From contig JAPOHD010000031.1 of the NCBI GenBank assembly GCA_026671195.1, positions 40,830-104,829 of the forward strand: a stretch of DNA of 64,000 nucleotides. Reading direction: 5' to 3'. Below, piece after piece: positions 44,982-53,251 of the stretch (position 1 is the first letter of the stretch; the number at the start of each line of letters is the position of its first letter). This stretch comes from Draconibacterium aestuarii. GTDB taxonomy: Bacteria; Bacteroidota; Bacteroidia; Bacteroidales; Prolixibacteraceae. The position numbers and the translations under genes are program-made. The notes beneath the pieces were generated by a model. The model was given only the letters and a program-made list of their open reading frames with translations, was not told the origin of the DNA and did no database searches.

Positions 44982-46106
44982 ATGAAAAAACTTTACCTTA
45001 TTTATTTGATCCTACTTTCTGCGGCTTGTTCAAACAATTCATTAAAAAAAAGTGATTTGCCATATTCAAAAGCGGATTTTGAAAGTGTAATTGAAGGAAA
45101 ATCGACACATCTGTTTACCATGAAAAATAAAAATGGTATGATGGTGACACTAACGAATTACGGAGCTAAAATTGTATCGATTTATACGCCCGACAAAGAG
45201 GGACATCTGGCTGATGTAGTTTTGGGATTTAGTTCGATTAAAGATTACCAGGAGAATTCAGCGAGTCATGGGGCAGTGGTTGGGCCTTTTGCGAACCGTA
45301 TTGCCAAAGCCAGTTTTACCATTGAAGGTGAAACCTACAATTTTCCGGTAAATAACGGAGAGGCATGTTTGCACTCGGGGCCTGACAGCTGGTACCGCAA
45401 AGTGTGGGATTATGAAGTTGATGGAAATGTAATAGTTTTCAGCCTTAGAAGCCCTGACGGCGAATTTGGATTTCCCGGCAATAAAAAAGTTCAGGTTACT
45501 TATTCTTTAACCGATTACGATGAGTTGAAAATTGACTATGAAGTAACAACAGATAAAGCGTGTCATTTTAATTTGACAAATCATAGTTATTTTAACTTGC
45601 GAGGCGAAGGAAGCGGTGATATTCTCGACCACATTGTTGTTATTAATGCAAACAAAGCAACGCCCGTTGCGAGCTCAGACATGATTCCTACGGGTGAAAT
45701 TATTGATATCCGCGGAACAGATTTGGATTTTACCATACCACAAGTGATTGGGGACAGAATAGACAATGCTCACCCCATGTTACAATACGGAATTGGCTAC
45801 GATTTTAATTATGTAATTAATAAAAATGAAGGAGAACTGGCTTTTGCAGCCGTGGCTTACGACCCGCAGAGTGGTAGGTATATGGAAGTGTTTACAACAG
45901 AACCCGGCATTCAGTTTTACACCGGTAACCATTTAAACGGCAGCGCAATAGGAAAAGCTGGTAAAGCTTATACCAAACGAACAGGTTTTTGTTTGGAAAC
46001 CCAACATTTTCCAGATACTCCAAATCAACCCAATTTCCCATCAACACTTTTAAAGCCGGGTGAGACCTTAAATTCAACAACTATCTATAAATTCTCGGTG
46101 AAATAA
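44982..46106 (+). CDS. galM: Aldose 1-epimerase (mutarotase), lipoprotein
   Basis: A 374-residue protein with a lipobox (LSAACSNN). The galactose-mutarotase fold shows LTNYGAKIVSIYTPDKEG, GPFANRIAKASF, NNGEACLHSG, FNLTNHSYFNLRGEG (the catalytic His in TNHSYF), GIGYDFNYV and EPGIQFYTGN with a probable catalytic Glu. It interconverts alpha and beta anomers of hexoses. A membrane-anchored, extracytoplasmic form is common in Bacteroidota and would act on sugars released by periplasmic glycosidases. It is followed by a strong bidirectional terminator. Confidence 0.93.
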   Translation: MKKLYLIYLILLSAACSNNSLKKSDLPYSKADFESVIEGKSTHLFTMKNKNGMMVTLTNYGAKIVSIYTPDKEGHLADVVLGFSSIKDYQENSASHGAVVGPFANRIAKASFTIEGETYNFPVNNGEACLHSGPDSWYRKVWDYEVDGNVIVFSLRSPDGEFGFPGNKKVQVTYSLTDYDELKIDYEVTTDKACHFNLTNHSYFNLRGEGSGDILDHIVVINANKATPVASSDMIPTGEIIDIRGTDLDFTIPQVIGDRIDNAHPMLQYGIGYDFNYVINKNEGELAFAAVAYDPQSGRYMEVFTTEPGIQFYTGNHLNGSAIGKAGKAYTKRTGFCLETQHFPDTPNQPNFPSTLLKPGETLNSTTIYKFSVK

Positions 46107-46120
46107 CCAACCGGGAAAAC

Positions 46121-46163
46121 AAAACAAGAGAGGAGATTCATACAGAATCTCCTCTCTTGTTTT
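46121..46163. terminator. Bidirectional terminator between galM and the VOC gene
   Basis: A perfect 19-bp stem (46121-46139 and 46145-46163) with a 5-nt loop lies between two converging genes. The outer AAAA/TTTT part of the stem supplies the T-tract in each direction. Confidence 0.93.
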
Positions 46164-46173
46164 GTAATATTTC

Positions 46174-47253
46174 CTACTTCTCTTTCTTGTCTTTTACACG
46201 CATAAACCGAAATAATTTCATAATCCAGTTGGGAAGCGGGTGGTAACCTCGTTTACGCAAATCAATGTACCAACCAATTTTTTTCATGATAGGTATTTTA
46301 TGCGTTTCCACAAACTCGATTAAAGTTCCCTCAGGAGCTTGTATGTAAGCAAAATTTCCGGCTGCTTCACCCATGTCAAACGATTCCATTGCTTTTGCAC
46401 TGTCAACAGTAAACGGATAACCTATGTCTTTTACTTTCTCGCGGAAGGCATCCATGCCGTTTATATCGAAACAAAGGTGAATAAAACCGGGATCACCCCA
46501 AATTCGTCCTTCATAAATATCGCGTGGTTCATAATCGACTGCTTCAATCAATTCGATTACTGATTTTCCAAAAAACGGACTAAAAGCCCCTTGTTTTACA
46601 TCGGAATGTTTTAATAAAACACGACGAAATTTTTTATCTCCGCCGGGAATTCCATTCAAATCTTCAAAAGTCCCTGTTTTATCATAAATAATCTGGTCGT
46701 ATTGTAATATTTCCTGATATACTTTTAGGCTGGCTTGCATATTATTTGTGCCAATAACTGCTCCCAGAACTCCGCCACTCAACGATTTTTCTTTTTTACG
46801 GAAAATACCTTTCTGATTTTTTATTTCCCACATGTTCCCGTAAATATCTTTCATGAAGAAATGATCGTTACCGGCAGGATCTTTTTTTATCTTGGTAAGC
46901 AGGTTCAGATTTTCCTTTTTGAATTTATCATAAACAGCTTTTACATTCTCTGTTTTTATTTTCCCAATGTTAATTCCCAGGTCGCCCAGCTGAATTTCAA
47001 ACTCTATTGGTTTCGGCTTTTTTCCGGTATGTTGCCATATTTCGAAACCACCGCCACCTTGCATGTTCAGAGCCAAAACGGCACGTCGGTCACGGGTTTT
47101 TCCGTCGGTATGAGCCAGCATTAATTCAGCAGTTGCTTCATCTTCAAACATTCTAATATCCATCGAAAAATATTTGCGATACCATTTCCAGGCTTCCGAC
47201 ATATTTTCGACGCCAACTCCTAACTGTTGAATTCCATTAATTTGTGCTACCAT
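46174..47253 (-). CDS. VOC (glyoxalase/dioxygenase) superfamily protein, two modules
   Basis: A 359-residue cytoplasmic protein with two VOC modules. The first is IQQLGVGVENMSEAWKWYRKYFSMDI to DPAGNDHFFMKDIYGNMWEIK. The second is GAVIGTNNMQASLKVYQEIL to GDPGFIHLCFDINGMDAF and ending in GTLIEFVETHK. The His and Glu residues at the ends of the modules are possible metal ligands. Members include glyoxalase I and extradiol dioxygenases; the substrate cannot be told here. It is 21 bp downstream of a short-chain dehydrogenase in the same direction, so the two likely act on one substrate. Most similar in layout to hydroxyphenylpyruvate-dioxygenase-like proteins. Confidence 0.82.
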   Translation of the reverse strand: MVAQINGIQQLGVGVENMSEAWKWYRKYFSMDIRMFEDEATAELMLAHTDGKTRDRRAVLALNMQGGGGFEIWQHTGKKPKPIEFEIQLGDLGINIGKIKTENVKAVYDKFKKENLNLLTKIKKDPAGNDHFFMKDIYGNMWEIKNQKGIFRKKEKSLSGGVLGAVIGTNNMQASLKVYQEILQYDQIIYDKTGTFEDLNGIPGGDKKFRRVLLKHSDVKQGAFSPFFGKSVIELIEAVDYEPRDIYEGRIWGDPGFIHLCFDINGMDAFREKVKDIGYPFTVDSAKAMESFDMGEAAGNFAYIQAPEGTLIEFVETHKIPIMKKIGWYIDLRKRGYHPLPNWIMKLFRFMRVKDKKEK

Positions 47254-47273
47254 TTTAATAATACAGTTTTCAT

Positions 47274-48068
47274 TTATAGTGGTTTAACTCTCGATGCCAT
47301 ATAATAATACAAACGTGGTAAAAACCTACGGATATGTACCATTATTAACTCTTTACCACCTACTAATATTTCCTTTTTTTCTTTTTTTAACTTTTTGCAA
47401 ATAATCTTTGCACATTTTTCAGCCGACATCCCCGTGTCTTGTCCAACATCCATTTTTGCATGTGTTTTTCCGTCTTTATTTACGGCATTTACCGATATGT
47501 TAGTTTTTATCCGGCCCGGAATAATAACGGAAACGGCAATATTATTTGGGACATTTTCAGCACGCAAACTCTCAAAAAAACCATGCAGGGCTTGTTTCGA
47601 TGCCGAATATGACGAACGGTACGGAAATCCAAATTTTCCTACTATACTTGAAGTTACTGCAATTTGACCACCACCATTTTTAATCATTTCGGGTAAAACA
47701 AGCTTGGTTAACGCAATGGTTCCGAAATAATTTATTTCAAATATTTTACGATCAACCGAAACAGGAGTTTCACTCACAAATGATCGCTGACTTATTCCTC
47801 CAAACTGGTAGAGGGCGTCCACTCTCACTCCTTTGTCGAGAACGGTTTTTGCGGCCGCATTTACCGATTTTTCATCTCCCAGATCAAAAGGTACTATTAA
47901 CGTTGTACTCCCTTTTTTTTCACAAACAGAAGCTGTCTCACCCAGTGCTTGTTCATTTCTTCCTGAAAGAATGAGATTTACATTTTTTGCTGATATTTCA
48001 ATGGCAACTGCCCTTCCTATTCCTGAGGTGGCACCGGTTACCCATATGGTTTTATTTGTGAAATTCAT
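47274..48068 (-). CDS. Short-chain dehydrogenase/reductase
   Basis: A 264-residue SDR of classical type. The nucleotide-binding GATSGIGRA is at about residues 11-19, the catalytic Ser lies in VTSSIVGKFG, and YSASKQALHGFF carries the YxxxK pair. The sequence continues to an RIKTNI segment and a positively charged C-terminus (HIRRFLPRLYYYMASRVKPL). This resembles DHRS7-like or YqjQ-like SDRs. It uses NAD(P)H to reduce or oxidise a hydroxyl/keto group. It is cotranscribed with the downstream VOC gene. Substrate unknown. Confidence 0.88.
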   Translation of the reverse strand: MNFTNKTIWVTGATSGIGRAVAIEISAKNVNLILSGRNEQALGETASVCEKKGSTTLIVPFDLGDEKSVNAAAKTVLDKGVRVDALYQFGGISQRSFVSETPVSVDRKIFEINYFGTIALTKLVLPEMIKNGGGQIAVTSSIVGKFGFPYRSSYSASKQALHGFFESLRAENVPNNIAVSVIIPGRIKTNISVNAVNKDGKTHAKMDVGQDTGMSAEKCAKIICKKLKKEKKEILVGGKELIMVHIRRFLPRLYYYMASRVKPL

Positions 48069-48491
48069 TAATAATCTGGTTCAGAAAAGCACGAAGATAA
48101 CAGAATAATTAAGTGATTAAAACGATGTTTCTACAATTTTTTGTTTTTGATTTCGAAGAAAATTGTACGAATGACGTTTACAGGCATTTGGTTTCTGATT
48201 TTGAGGCGGATACAACTTTTACCAACCTTCAGTTCTCTTAAAGATTTTCTATGGTTTTCGGTTAAAATTATTTGGCCGATATACAATAAGATACTGTTTT
48301 TATGAGGCAATTGAACACACCCGAGAAAATGTGTGCATGTTGTATTTCAGAGTCCCTTTTATTGTTGGCACATATTCTTTTTATATTGATATCAGATTCA
48401 ATCTGATTTCTTTTCTGATGGAAGGAATTACATACAGATATTCTTCTATTGTGCTTGCTTCGTAATTCATCTAATATCTGGTCGATAATTT
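48069..48491. other. 423-bp gene-free stretch with one palindrome
   Basis: No credible gene is seen. It contains a perfect 8-1-8 palindrome, ATCAGATTcAATCTGAT, at 48391-48407, which could be a binding site, and otherwise AT-rich DNA. A short open frame (48268-48495, minus) has no family features or hydrophobic pattern and is not called. Confidence 0.55.
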
Positions 48492-49934
48492 TCAATTCTT
48501 CTTTTCAGGAAATACCAGGCTAAATAAAACAGCCATTAGAAATGCCAAAAGGTAACTGGCCAATCTTTCTGAAATTCCTGTTGGTTCAAGCAACCATGTC
48601 TTCCATACAACAGCCGAAATTGTTCCGGTAATTAAGCTGGCAAAAACACCTGTCCTCGATAATTTTTTCCAGAAGATTAATAAAACTATTGCCGGCCCGA
48701 ATGACGCTCCTATACCGCTCCACGCATAGGAAACCAATCCGTAAACGGTGTCTTCCATTGTAATTGCCAGCAAGAAGCCAATCAGCCCAACAACTAGTGT
48801 CAGCATTTTATTAAGGAACAACATGCGTCTTTCTTCAATTTTCTTTTTGCTGACATGTGCATAAAAATCTTCAGTCATTGATGATGAAACCACCATTAGT
48901 TGCGATGAAGCTGTTGACATCATTGCTGAAACGGCCCCCGAAAGAAGTATTCCGGCCAAAATCGGATTAAGCAGCGTCATTACCATAATAGGCATAATCT
49001 TTTCCGAATCGTTAGCTACTACCGATGCTGCATCTCCCAGTGCTCCGGCCTGCACAAGTTTATATCCAATAATTCCAATCATAAAAGCTCCAATGTATGC
49101 CAGCAATGTCCACGAGATTGCTAACCAGCGGCTTTGCTGCGTTTCCCTTTTGTTGCGCATGGCCATCATTCGGGTGAGTAATTGAGGTTGACCAGTATAT
49201 CCAAAAGCCCAGCTCAAACCATTCAATATCAGGAGCCCGCCTGTGGCCTGCTTTACCGTATCAATATTTAACGGAACCGTATAATTGGCATGAGCAATGG
49301 TTGTGGCAATGTCAATGTTCATTGTAGCTGCAATGCCGAACGCAATAATGGGTAAAACCACGCAGGTAACCACCATTAAAACTGCTTGAAAAGCATCGGT
49401 GGCAACAACAGTAATAAAACCTCCAAGCATGGTGTAAAGCGTTACGAGAGCCGAGCCGAGTACCATTCCCCAAAATGGATCGATGTTAAATGTGTCGTTG
49501 AAAATTTTGCCGGCGCCACTAAACTGCGCAGCTATATATAGCACAAAAAAGAAAATAATAATTAACGAGGATAAAATTCCAAAGCTGCGATGCGTGCCTT
49601 TAAATTTTGCTGAGAACAAGCCAGGAACCGTTAATGCTCCGGTTTTATCTGTTAAAGCCTGAAGTGGTTCGGCCAGAAAAATCCAGAGAAATAAAATACC
49701 CGTAACACATCCTAATGCAACCCAAATGGCAGCCATTCCTTCAGCATAAGCATGACCTGTTAATCCTAATAGTAACCAGGCTGATTCGCCGGTTGCCCTT
49801 TCGGAAAGCGCCAACGAAAAACCAGAGATTTTTTTTCCTCCCAAAACAAAGTCGGTGTTGGTTTTTGAACGACGTGCAGAATAAGTAACAATTCCGATAA
49901 GAATTACCATGTAGGCAATAAAAACAACAATCAT
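48492..49934 (-). CDS. putP: Sodium/proline-type solute symporter (SSS family)
   Basis: A 480-residue membrane protein with about 12-13 helices. It carries the PutP pattern SERATGESAWLLLGLTGHAYAEGMAAIWVALG, WAFGYTGQPQLLTRMMAMRN and ILLSGAVSAMMSTASSQLMVVSS (the sodium-site serine/threonine region). It takes up proline or a related solute with Na+. The gene symbol is by resemblance, since other SSS members share this layout. It precedes a 423-bp gap and lies 82 bp downstream of a membrane protein gene. An NhaD antiporter gene nearby fits a sodium-based economy. Confidence 0.87.
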   Translation of the reverse strand: MIVVFIAYMVILIGIVTYSARRSKTNTDFVLGGKKISGFSLALSERATGESAWLLLGLTGHAYAEGMAAIWVALGCVTGILFLWIFLAEPLQALTDKTGALTVPGLFSAKFKGTHRSFGILSSLIIIFFFVLYIAAQFSGAGKIFNDTFNIDPFWGMVLGSALVTLYTMLGGFITVVATDAFQAVLMVVTCVVLPIIAFGIAATMNIDIATTIAHANYTVPLNIDTVKQATGGLLILNGLSWAFGYTGQPQLLTRMMAMRNKRETQQSRWLAISWTLLAYIGAFMIGIIGYKLVQAGALGDAASVVANDSEKIMPIMVMTLLNPILAGILLSGAVSAMMSTASSQLMVVSSSMTEDFYAHVSKKKIEERRMLFLNKMLTLVVGLIGFLLAITMEDTVYGLVSYAWSGIGASFGPAIVLLIFWKKLSRTGVFASLITGTISAVVWKTWLLEPTGISERLASYLLAFLMAVLFSLVFPEKKN

Positions 49935-50016
49935 AGTGTGGATTTTCTGAAAGGCTCTAAGATAAAAAGAAAATGACTTTTATCAACTCCGCTCTTTTTG
50001 AAAGTGACAAAAAGTA

Positions 50017-50769
50017 CTAATTGCTGGTGGTATCATAATCCGTTTTTGTTTTTAATGCCCTTCTAACAAACAAAATCATTCCGAAGCAATTAAGCAGAAT
50101 TCCAATTGTGAAAATTTCCCAGTTAAAACGAGTGGGGGTAAATGTTGACATTATTTCCTGAAAACCCGGATGATTGGGCATAGAAAAAAAATGAGGCAAA
50201 AAGTTCCCTTTTACCAAAATCATTCCGAAGTCGAAAGTGAAGGTGAAATAGATAATTGCAGCTCCTCCAAACAGGAGAAAATATTCGCTGGCACGAAGTT
50301 GTTTTATATTTTCTCTGTTTTGGAAATAATCAAACAACAATGACATTATTATCATAAGTGCAGAGCAAATTACCGGAGCCAGAACAGGTCCGATCCAGGT
50401 AATGGGAATCATAAAAAGGATATCCCACGTAAGCAGCGATTCCGGCCAGTTCAGAAATATTTTTAAGGCCAGATAGTACATAATATCCCAAATTCCGAAA
50501 ATGAAAAGGAATACAGAAAGACGTTTTAAAAATATTTTACCCGAAATCCAGGCAACCGCACCAAGCATCGCAAGCGTTGAAAACTCCCTGACTATTTCGA
50601 TACCAATAAGCCATTGTGGCAAAATTTTTAACGGAAAACAGAATCCATCGGGATAATACAACTCTCGCACATAAACCACAACAATAGCTTCCAGGCAACC
50701 CATGGTAGTGGCAAAAATGAAAAGTGGGATATAGTTTTTTGACAAGCCTTTTGGATGATCAGGATTCAT
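50017..50769 (-). CDS. Uncharacterised polytopic membrane protein
   Basis: A 250-residue protein with about six to seven hydrophobic segments: IPLFIFATTMGCLEAIVVVYV, FSTLAMLGAVAWISG, LSVFLFIFGIWDIMYYLAL, ILFMIPITWIGPVLAPVICSALMIIMSLL, YFLLFGGAAIIYFTF and IFTIGILLNCFGMILFV. The motif WDIMYY followed by PITWIGPVLAPV is probably conserved, but I know no function. It lies between the tonB operon and the symporter on the same strand. Confidence 0.7.
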   Translation of the reverse strand: MNPDHPKGLSKNYIPLFIFATTMGCLEAIVVVYVRELYYPDGFCFPLKILPQWLIGIEIVREFSTLAMLGAVAWISGKIFLKRLSVFLFIFGIWDIMYYLALKIFLNWPESLLTWDILFMIPITWIGPVLAPVICSALMIIMSLLFDYFQNRENIKQLRASEYFLLFGGAAIIYFTFTFDFGMILVKGNFLPHFFSMPNHPGFQEIMSTFTPTRFNWEIFTIGILLNCFGMILFVRRALKTKTDYDTTSN

Positions 50770-50878
50770 GTTTCGTATTGATTATGTTCGTATAGAACAG
50801 TTCTAATACAAATCCGTACGAAAATGAGGCTGTAAAGTTATGCGATTCTTTACACCAAGAACCACAATAAAACAGGCA

Positions 50879-51955
50879 CTAGTCTAAAACGAACCGATAG
50901 GTGATGGTCCCCTGTTGAAATGCAGGCGCATCATTGTCGAGGTTGAATTTAGCTTTTAACGCAGCTTGTTTAGCCTCGTCCCAGAATGTTTTATTGGCAA
51001 TGGTTGTACCTCGTACGCCGGGTTCAGCCGAAGTTACTTTTCCATATTTGTCAACTGTAACCTTTACAACAACAATTCCAGCATCGTTACCCGGATAATT
51101 GGGTTTTGGCAGCGAACTGGCTGTTCTTCCTGATAAACTAAAGGAAACGCCCGAACCTTGATTCCCTGAACCGCTTCCGCCCTGGCCATAATTGTTTGCA
51201 TTCGGGTCGCCGGTTGGAACACCCTGATTTCCGCCGGGGAATGTTACTCCCTGGCTTTTTCCATCGCTACTGCCAGTTCCTCCGGTTCCTGATACACTGT
51301 TGGCAAATGCACCCTGGGTACGCGAATTAATCTCGTTTATTTTGCGTTGTTCTTCAAGTTTTTGCTGGCGTTCTGCTTCTTCTCGTGCTTTACGTTCTGC
51401 TTCTTCTCTGGCTTTCTTTTCTGCTTCTTCGCGTTTTACGCGCTCTATTTCGGATAAACGTTGTCGTTCAATTTCTTCGATTCTTTTTTGTTCGGTTTCC
51501 TCTTCTTGTTTCTTTTTTAACTGTTCCTGTTCAACTCTTTTTTTTCGGTCGAGTTCTTCCTGACGTTTTTTTTCCTCTTCGCGCTTTTTCTTATCTGCTG
51601 CATCAATGGCAGCTGTTTTTTCGTAATCCTGAGTCATGGCAACTTCTTTTTCCGGTTGTGGCTTTGGTTGCGAAGTTGGCGGAGGAGGTGTTGTTTTGGC
51701 AGGTGCAGGTGTTACCTTTTTTTCTTCTTGTTTTGGAGGTGGGGGAGCTTGTTGCCTGTTACGCGCCGGACTTGGTTCGCGGTTGCCCAGCCCGTTTTCT
51801 GTATCTCCAAAATTAACCAGAATACCTTCTTCTCCAGGTAATGGTAGCGGAGTAAAAAAGCCCAGGAAAATAAGCAGAATCAAAATAATTGCATGAAAGA
51901 CAATTGTTCCGATCAATCCTTTTTTGTGTTCGCTATAGTATTCTGTTTCCTTCAT
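50879..51955 (-). CDS. Energy transducer TonB-like protein
   Basis: A 358-residue protein with a single N-terminal membrane helix (IGTIVFHAIILILLIFLGFF, about residues 14-34). A proline-rich stretch (APPPPKQEEK, PPPPTSQPKPQPEKE) and a long charged K/R/E-rich coiled segment (residues about 120-215) follow, then a G/S/N-rich linker. The C-terminus (about 285-358) is TonB-like (VVVKVTVDKYGKVTSAEPGV). It spans the periplasm and delivers ExbBD-derived energy to outer-membrane transporters. The layout equals TolA/TonB proteins. It is the third gene of the exbB-exbD-tonB operon. Confidence 0.92.
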   Translation of the reverse strand: MKETEYYSEHKKGLIGTIVFHAIILILLIFLGFFTPLPLPGEEGILVNFGDTENGLGNREPSPARNRQQAPPPPKQEEKKVTPAPAKTTPPPPTSQPKPQPEKEVAMTQDYEKTAAIDAADKKKREEEKKRQEELDRKKRVEQEQLKKKQEEETEQKRIEEIERQRLSEIERVKREEAEKKAREEAERKAREEAERQQKLEEQRKINEINSRTQGAFANSVSGTGGTGSSDGKSQGVTFPGGNQGVPTGDPNANNYGQGGSGSGNQGSGVSFSLSGRTASSLPKPNYPGNDAGIVVVKVTVDKYGKVTSAEPGVRGTTIANKTFWDEAKQAALKAKFNLDNDAPAFQQGTITYRFVLD

Positions 51956-51984
51956 TTTGAAAATAAAAATGTTGGCCTTGTTTT

Positions 51985-52392
51985 TTATTCAGGAGCAGTG
52001 GCCGCAATCATTTTATACTTATTTCGGCGACAAATGTTCATCACTTTTACAACTTCATCCCATTCAACTCTTTTATCGGCATGAAGTGAAATATAGATGT
52101 CATCGTTACCGATTCCAAACTTATTCACAAGAAATGGTTCTATTTCGTTAAAAGAAACCCTTTTTATAGCTCCGTCATCGTTTATGGAGTATTTCTTATC
52201 GGCAGTTATGGAAATAGTTGTAATAGGCTTGGCTGCTGTTTGGTTATTACTTTGAGGAAGCAATAATTTTAATGCATTTGGTGCAATTAAAGTCGATGTA
52301 ACCATAAAGAAAATCAGCAACAGAAATACAATGTCAGTCATCGACGACATGCTAAAAGCGGCATTTATTTTATTTCTCTTTTTTAGTGCCAT
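51985..52392 (-). CDS. exbD: Biopolymer transport protein ExbD
   Basis: A 135-residue protein with one N-terminal membrane helix (MSSMTDIVFLLLIFFMVTSTL). Asp20 sits at the position of the proton-carrying Asp of ExbD/TolR. A periplasmic domain follows (YISLHADKRVEWDEVVKVM). It works with ExbB to turn the proton gradient into force on TonB. The preceding exbB gene ends 10 bp upstream and tonB begins 29 bp downstream. Confidence 0.95.
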   Translation of the reverse strand: MALKKRNKINAAFSMSSMTDIVFLLLIFFMVTSTLIAPNALKLLLPQSNNQTAAKPITTISITADKKYSINDDGAIKRVSFNEIEPFLVNKFGIGNDDIYISLHADKRVEWDEVVKVMNICRRNKYKMIAATAPE

Positions 52393-52402
52393 TTTTGCTG
52401 AT

Positions 52403-53104
52403 TTATACCGGTTCGTTTAATAAATCCATAAATTCGGAGGTAGTAGCTTCCATTTTAAAAACTACTTTCTCTACGTTAGAAACCAGGATATTGTAAGCGA
52501 AATAAGCAATAATCCCAACTGTTAAACCGGCAACAGTAGTAACCATGGCCTGATAAATACCGGTTGAAAGCAAAGTCACGTCAATGTTATTTCCGGCATT
52601 TGACATATCGTAGAAAGCCTGGATCATACCGATCACAGTTCCAAGGAACCCAATCATCGGTGCTCCGCCGGCTACCGATGCTAAAACCGGAAGTCCTTTT
52701 TCAAGCTTCGAAATTTCGAGGTTACCTACATTCTCAATGGCCGCATTTACATCTGTTAAAGGTCGCCCGATTCGGCTAATTCCTTTTTCCAGCATACGTG
52801 AAGCCGGATTTGTATTGCTTCTGCAAAGAGCAATCGCAGCATCAATTTTGCCACTGGTGATGTAAACTTTTATTTTTTCCAGAAGCCCTGAATCAAACTT
52901 TCCGGCTTTGCGAATAGCAAAATAGCGGTCGAAGAATATATATACAGCAATAATCGATAAAGCCAGGATTGGAATCATAATCCAGCCTCCTTTAAGAGCC
53001 AGGTCTATAAATTTTGTAGATATTCCATCGGGTTCTGCAGCCATAACTTCCATTTCCTGTGGGAGATCTGATTGGATCATTAATAAATTCAGCATGAGCA
53101 TCAA
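52403..53104 (-). CDS. exbB: MotA/TolQ/ExbB proton channel family protein
   Basis: A 233-residue protein with a TolQ/ExbB core. A first membrane segment (GGWIMIPILALSIIAVYIFFDRY) leads to a cytoplasmic loop with RIGRPLTDVNAAIENVGNLE. Helices 2-3 (SVAGGAPMIGFLGTVIGMIQAFYDM and GIYQAMVTTVAGLTVGIIAYFAYN) then form the proton path. It is the first gene of exbB-exbD-tonB. Its mRNA would start near 53164 from a TATTTTTG box at 53170-53177 and so would begin with the hairpin at 53135-53169. Several methionines near the start leave the exact initiation codon uncertain (53104, 53098 or 53092). Confidence 0.93.
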   Translation of the reverse strand: MMLMLNLLMIQSDLPQEMEVMAAEPDGISTKFIDLALKGGWIMIPILALSIIAVYIFFDRYFAIRKAGKFDSGLLEKIKVYITSGKIDAAIALCRSNTNPASRMLEKGISRIGRPLTDVNAAIENVGNLEISKLEKGLPVLASVAGGAPMIGFLGTVIGMIQAFYDMSNAGNNIDVTLLSTGIYQAMVTTVAGLTVGIIAYFAYNILVSNVEKVVFKMEATTSEFMDLLNEPV

Positions 53105-53134
53105 GTTATTTTATTCAATTCTTAAAAATAAAAA

Positions 53135-53169
53135 CGGGGTATAACCATTATTATTATTATTATACCCCG
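53135..53169 (-). terminator. Hairpin with ATT-repeat loop: nhaD terminator and possible exbB leader
   Basis: Perfect 10-bp arms (CGGGGTATAA at 53135-53144 and TTATACCCCG at 53160-53169) enclose a 15-nt loop of ATT repeats. On the minus strand it is followed by TTTTTATTTTT. It lies 82 bp after the nhaD stop, so it can end that transcript. It also lies directly after a good -7 box for exbB. Confidence 0.75.
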
Positions 53170-53177
53170 CAAAAATA
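53170..53177 (-). promoter_or_regulatory. -7 promoter element of the exbB-exbD-tonB operon
   Basis: On the minus strand the bases read TATTTTTG, an exact TAnnTTTG match. It is adjacent to the hairpin at 53135-53169 and 66 bp before the exbB ATG. No TTG at ideal spacing is seen upstream. Confidence 0.5.
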
Positions 53178-53251
53178 AGTAATATTTTAACTGTTTTATT
53201 TTGCTTTGCCACACAAAACACTTTAGTTATGAACAAAGCAACTTTGATAGC

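Noticed and set aside
48268..48495. 75-residue open frame on the minus strand after the symporter gene
   Set aside because: No family features, unusual composition and no clear start context; it most likely arises by chance in AT-rich DNA.
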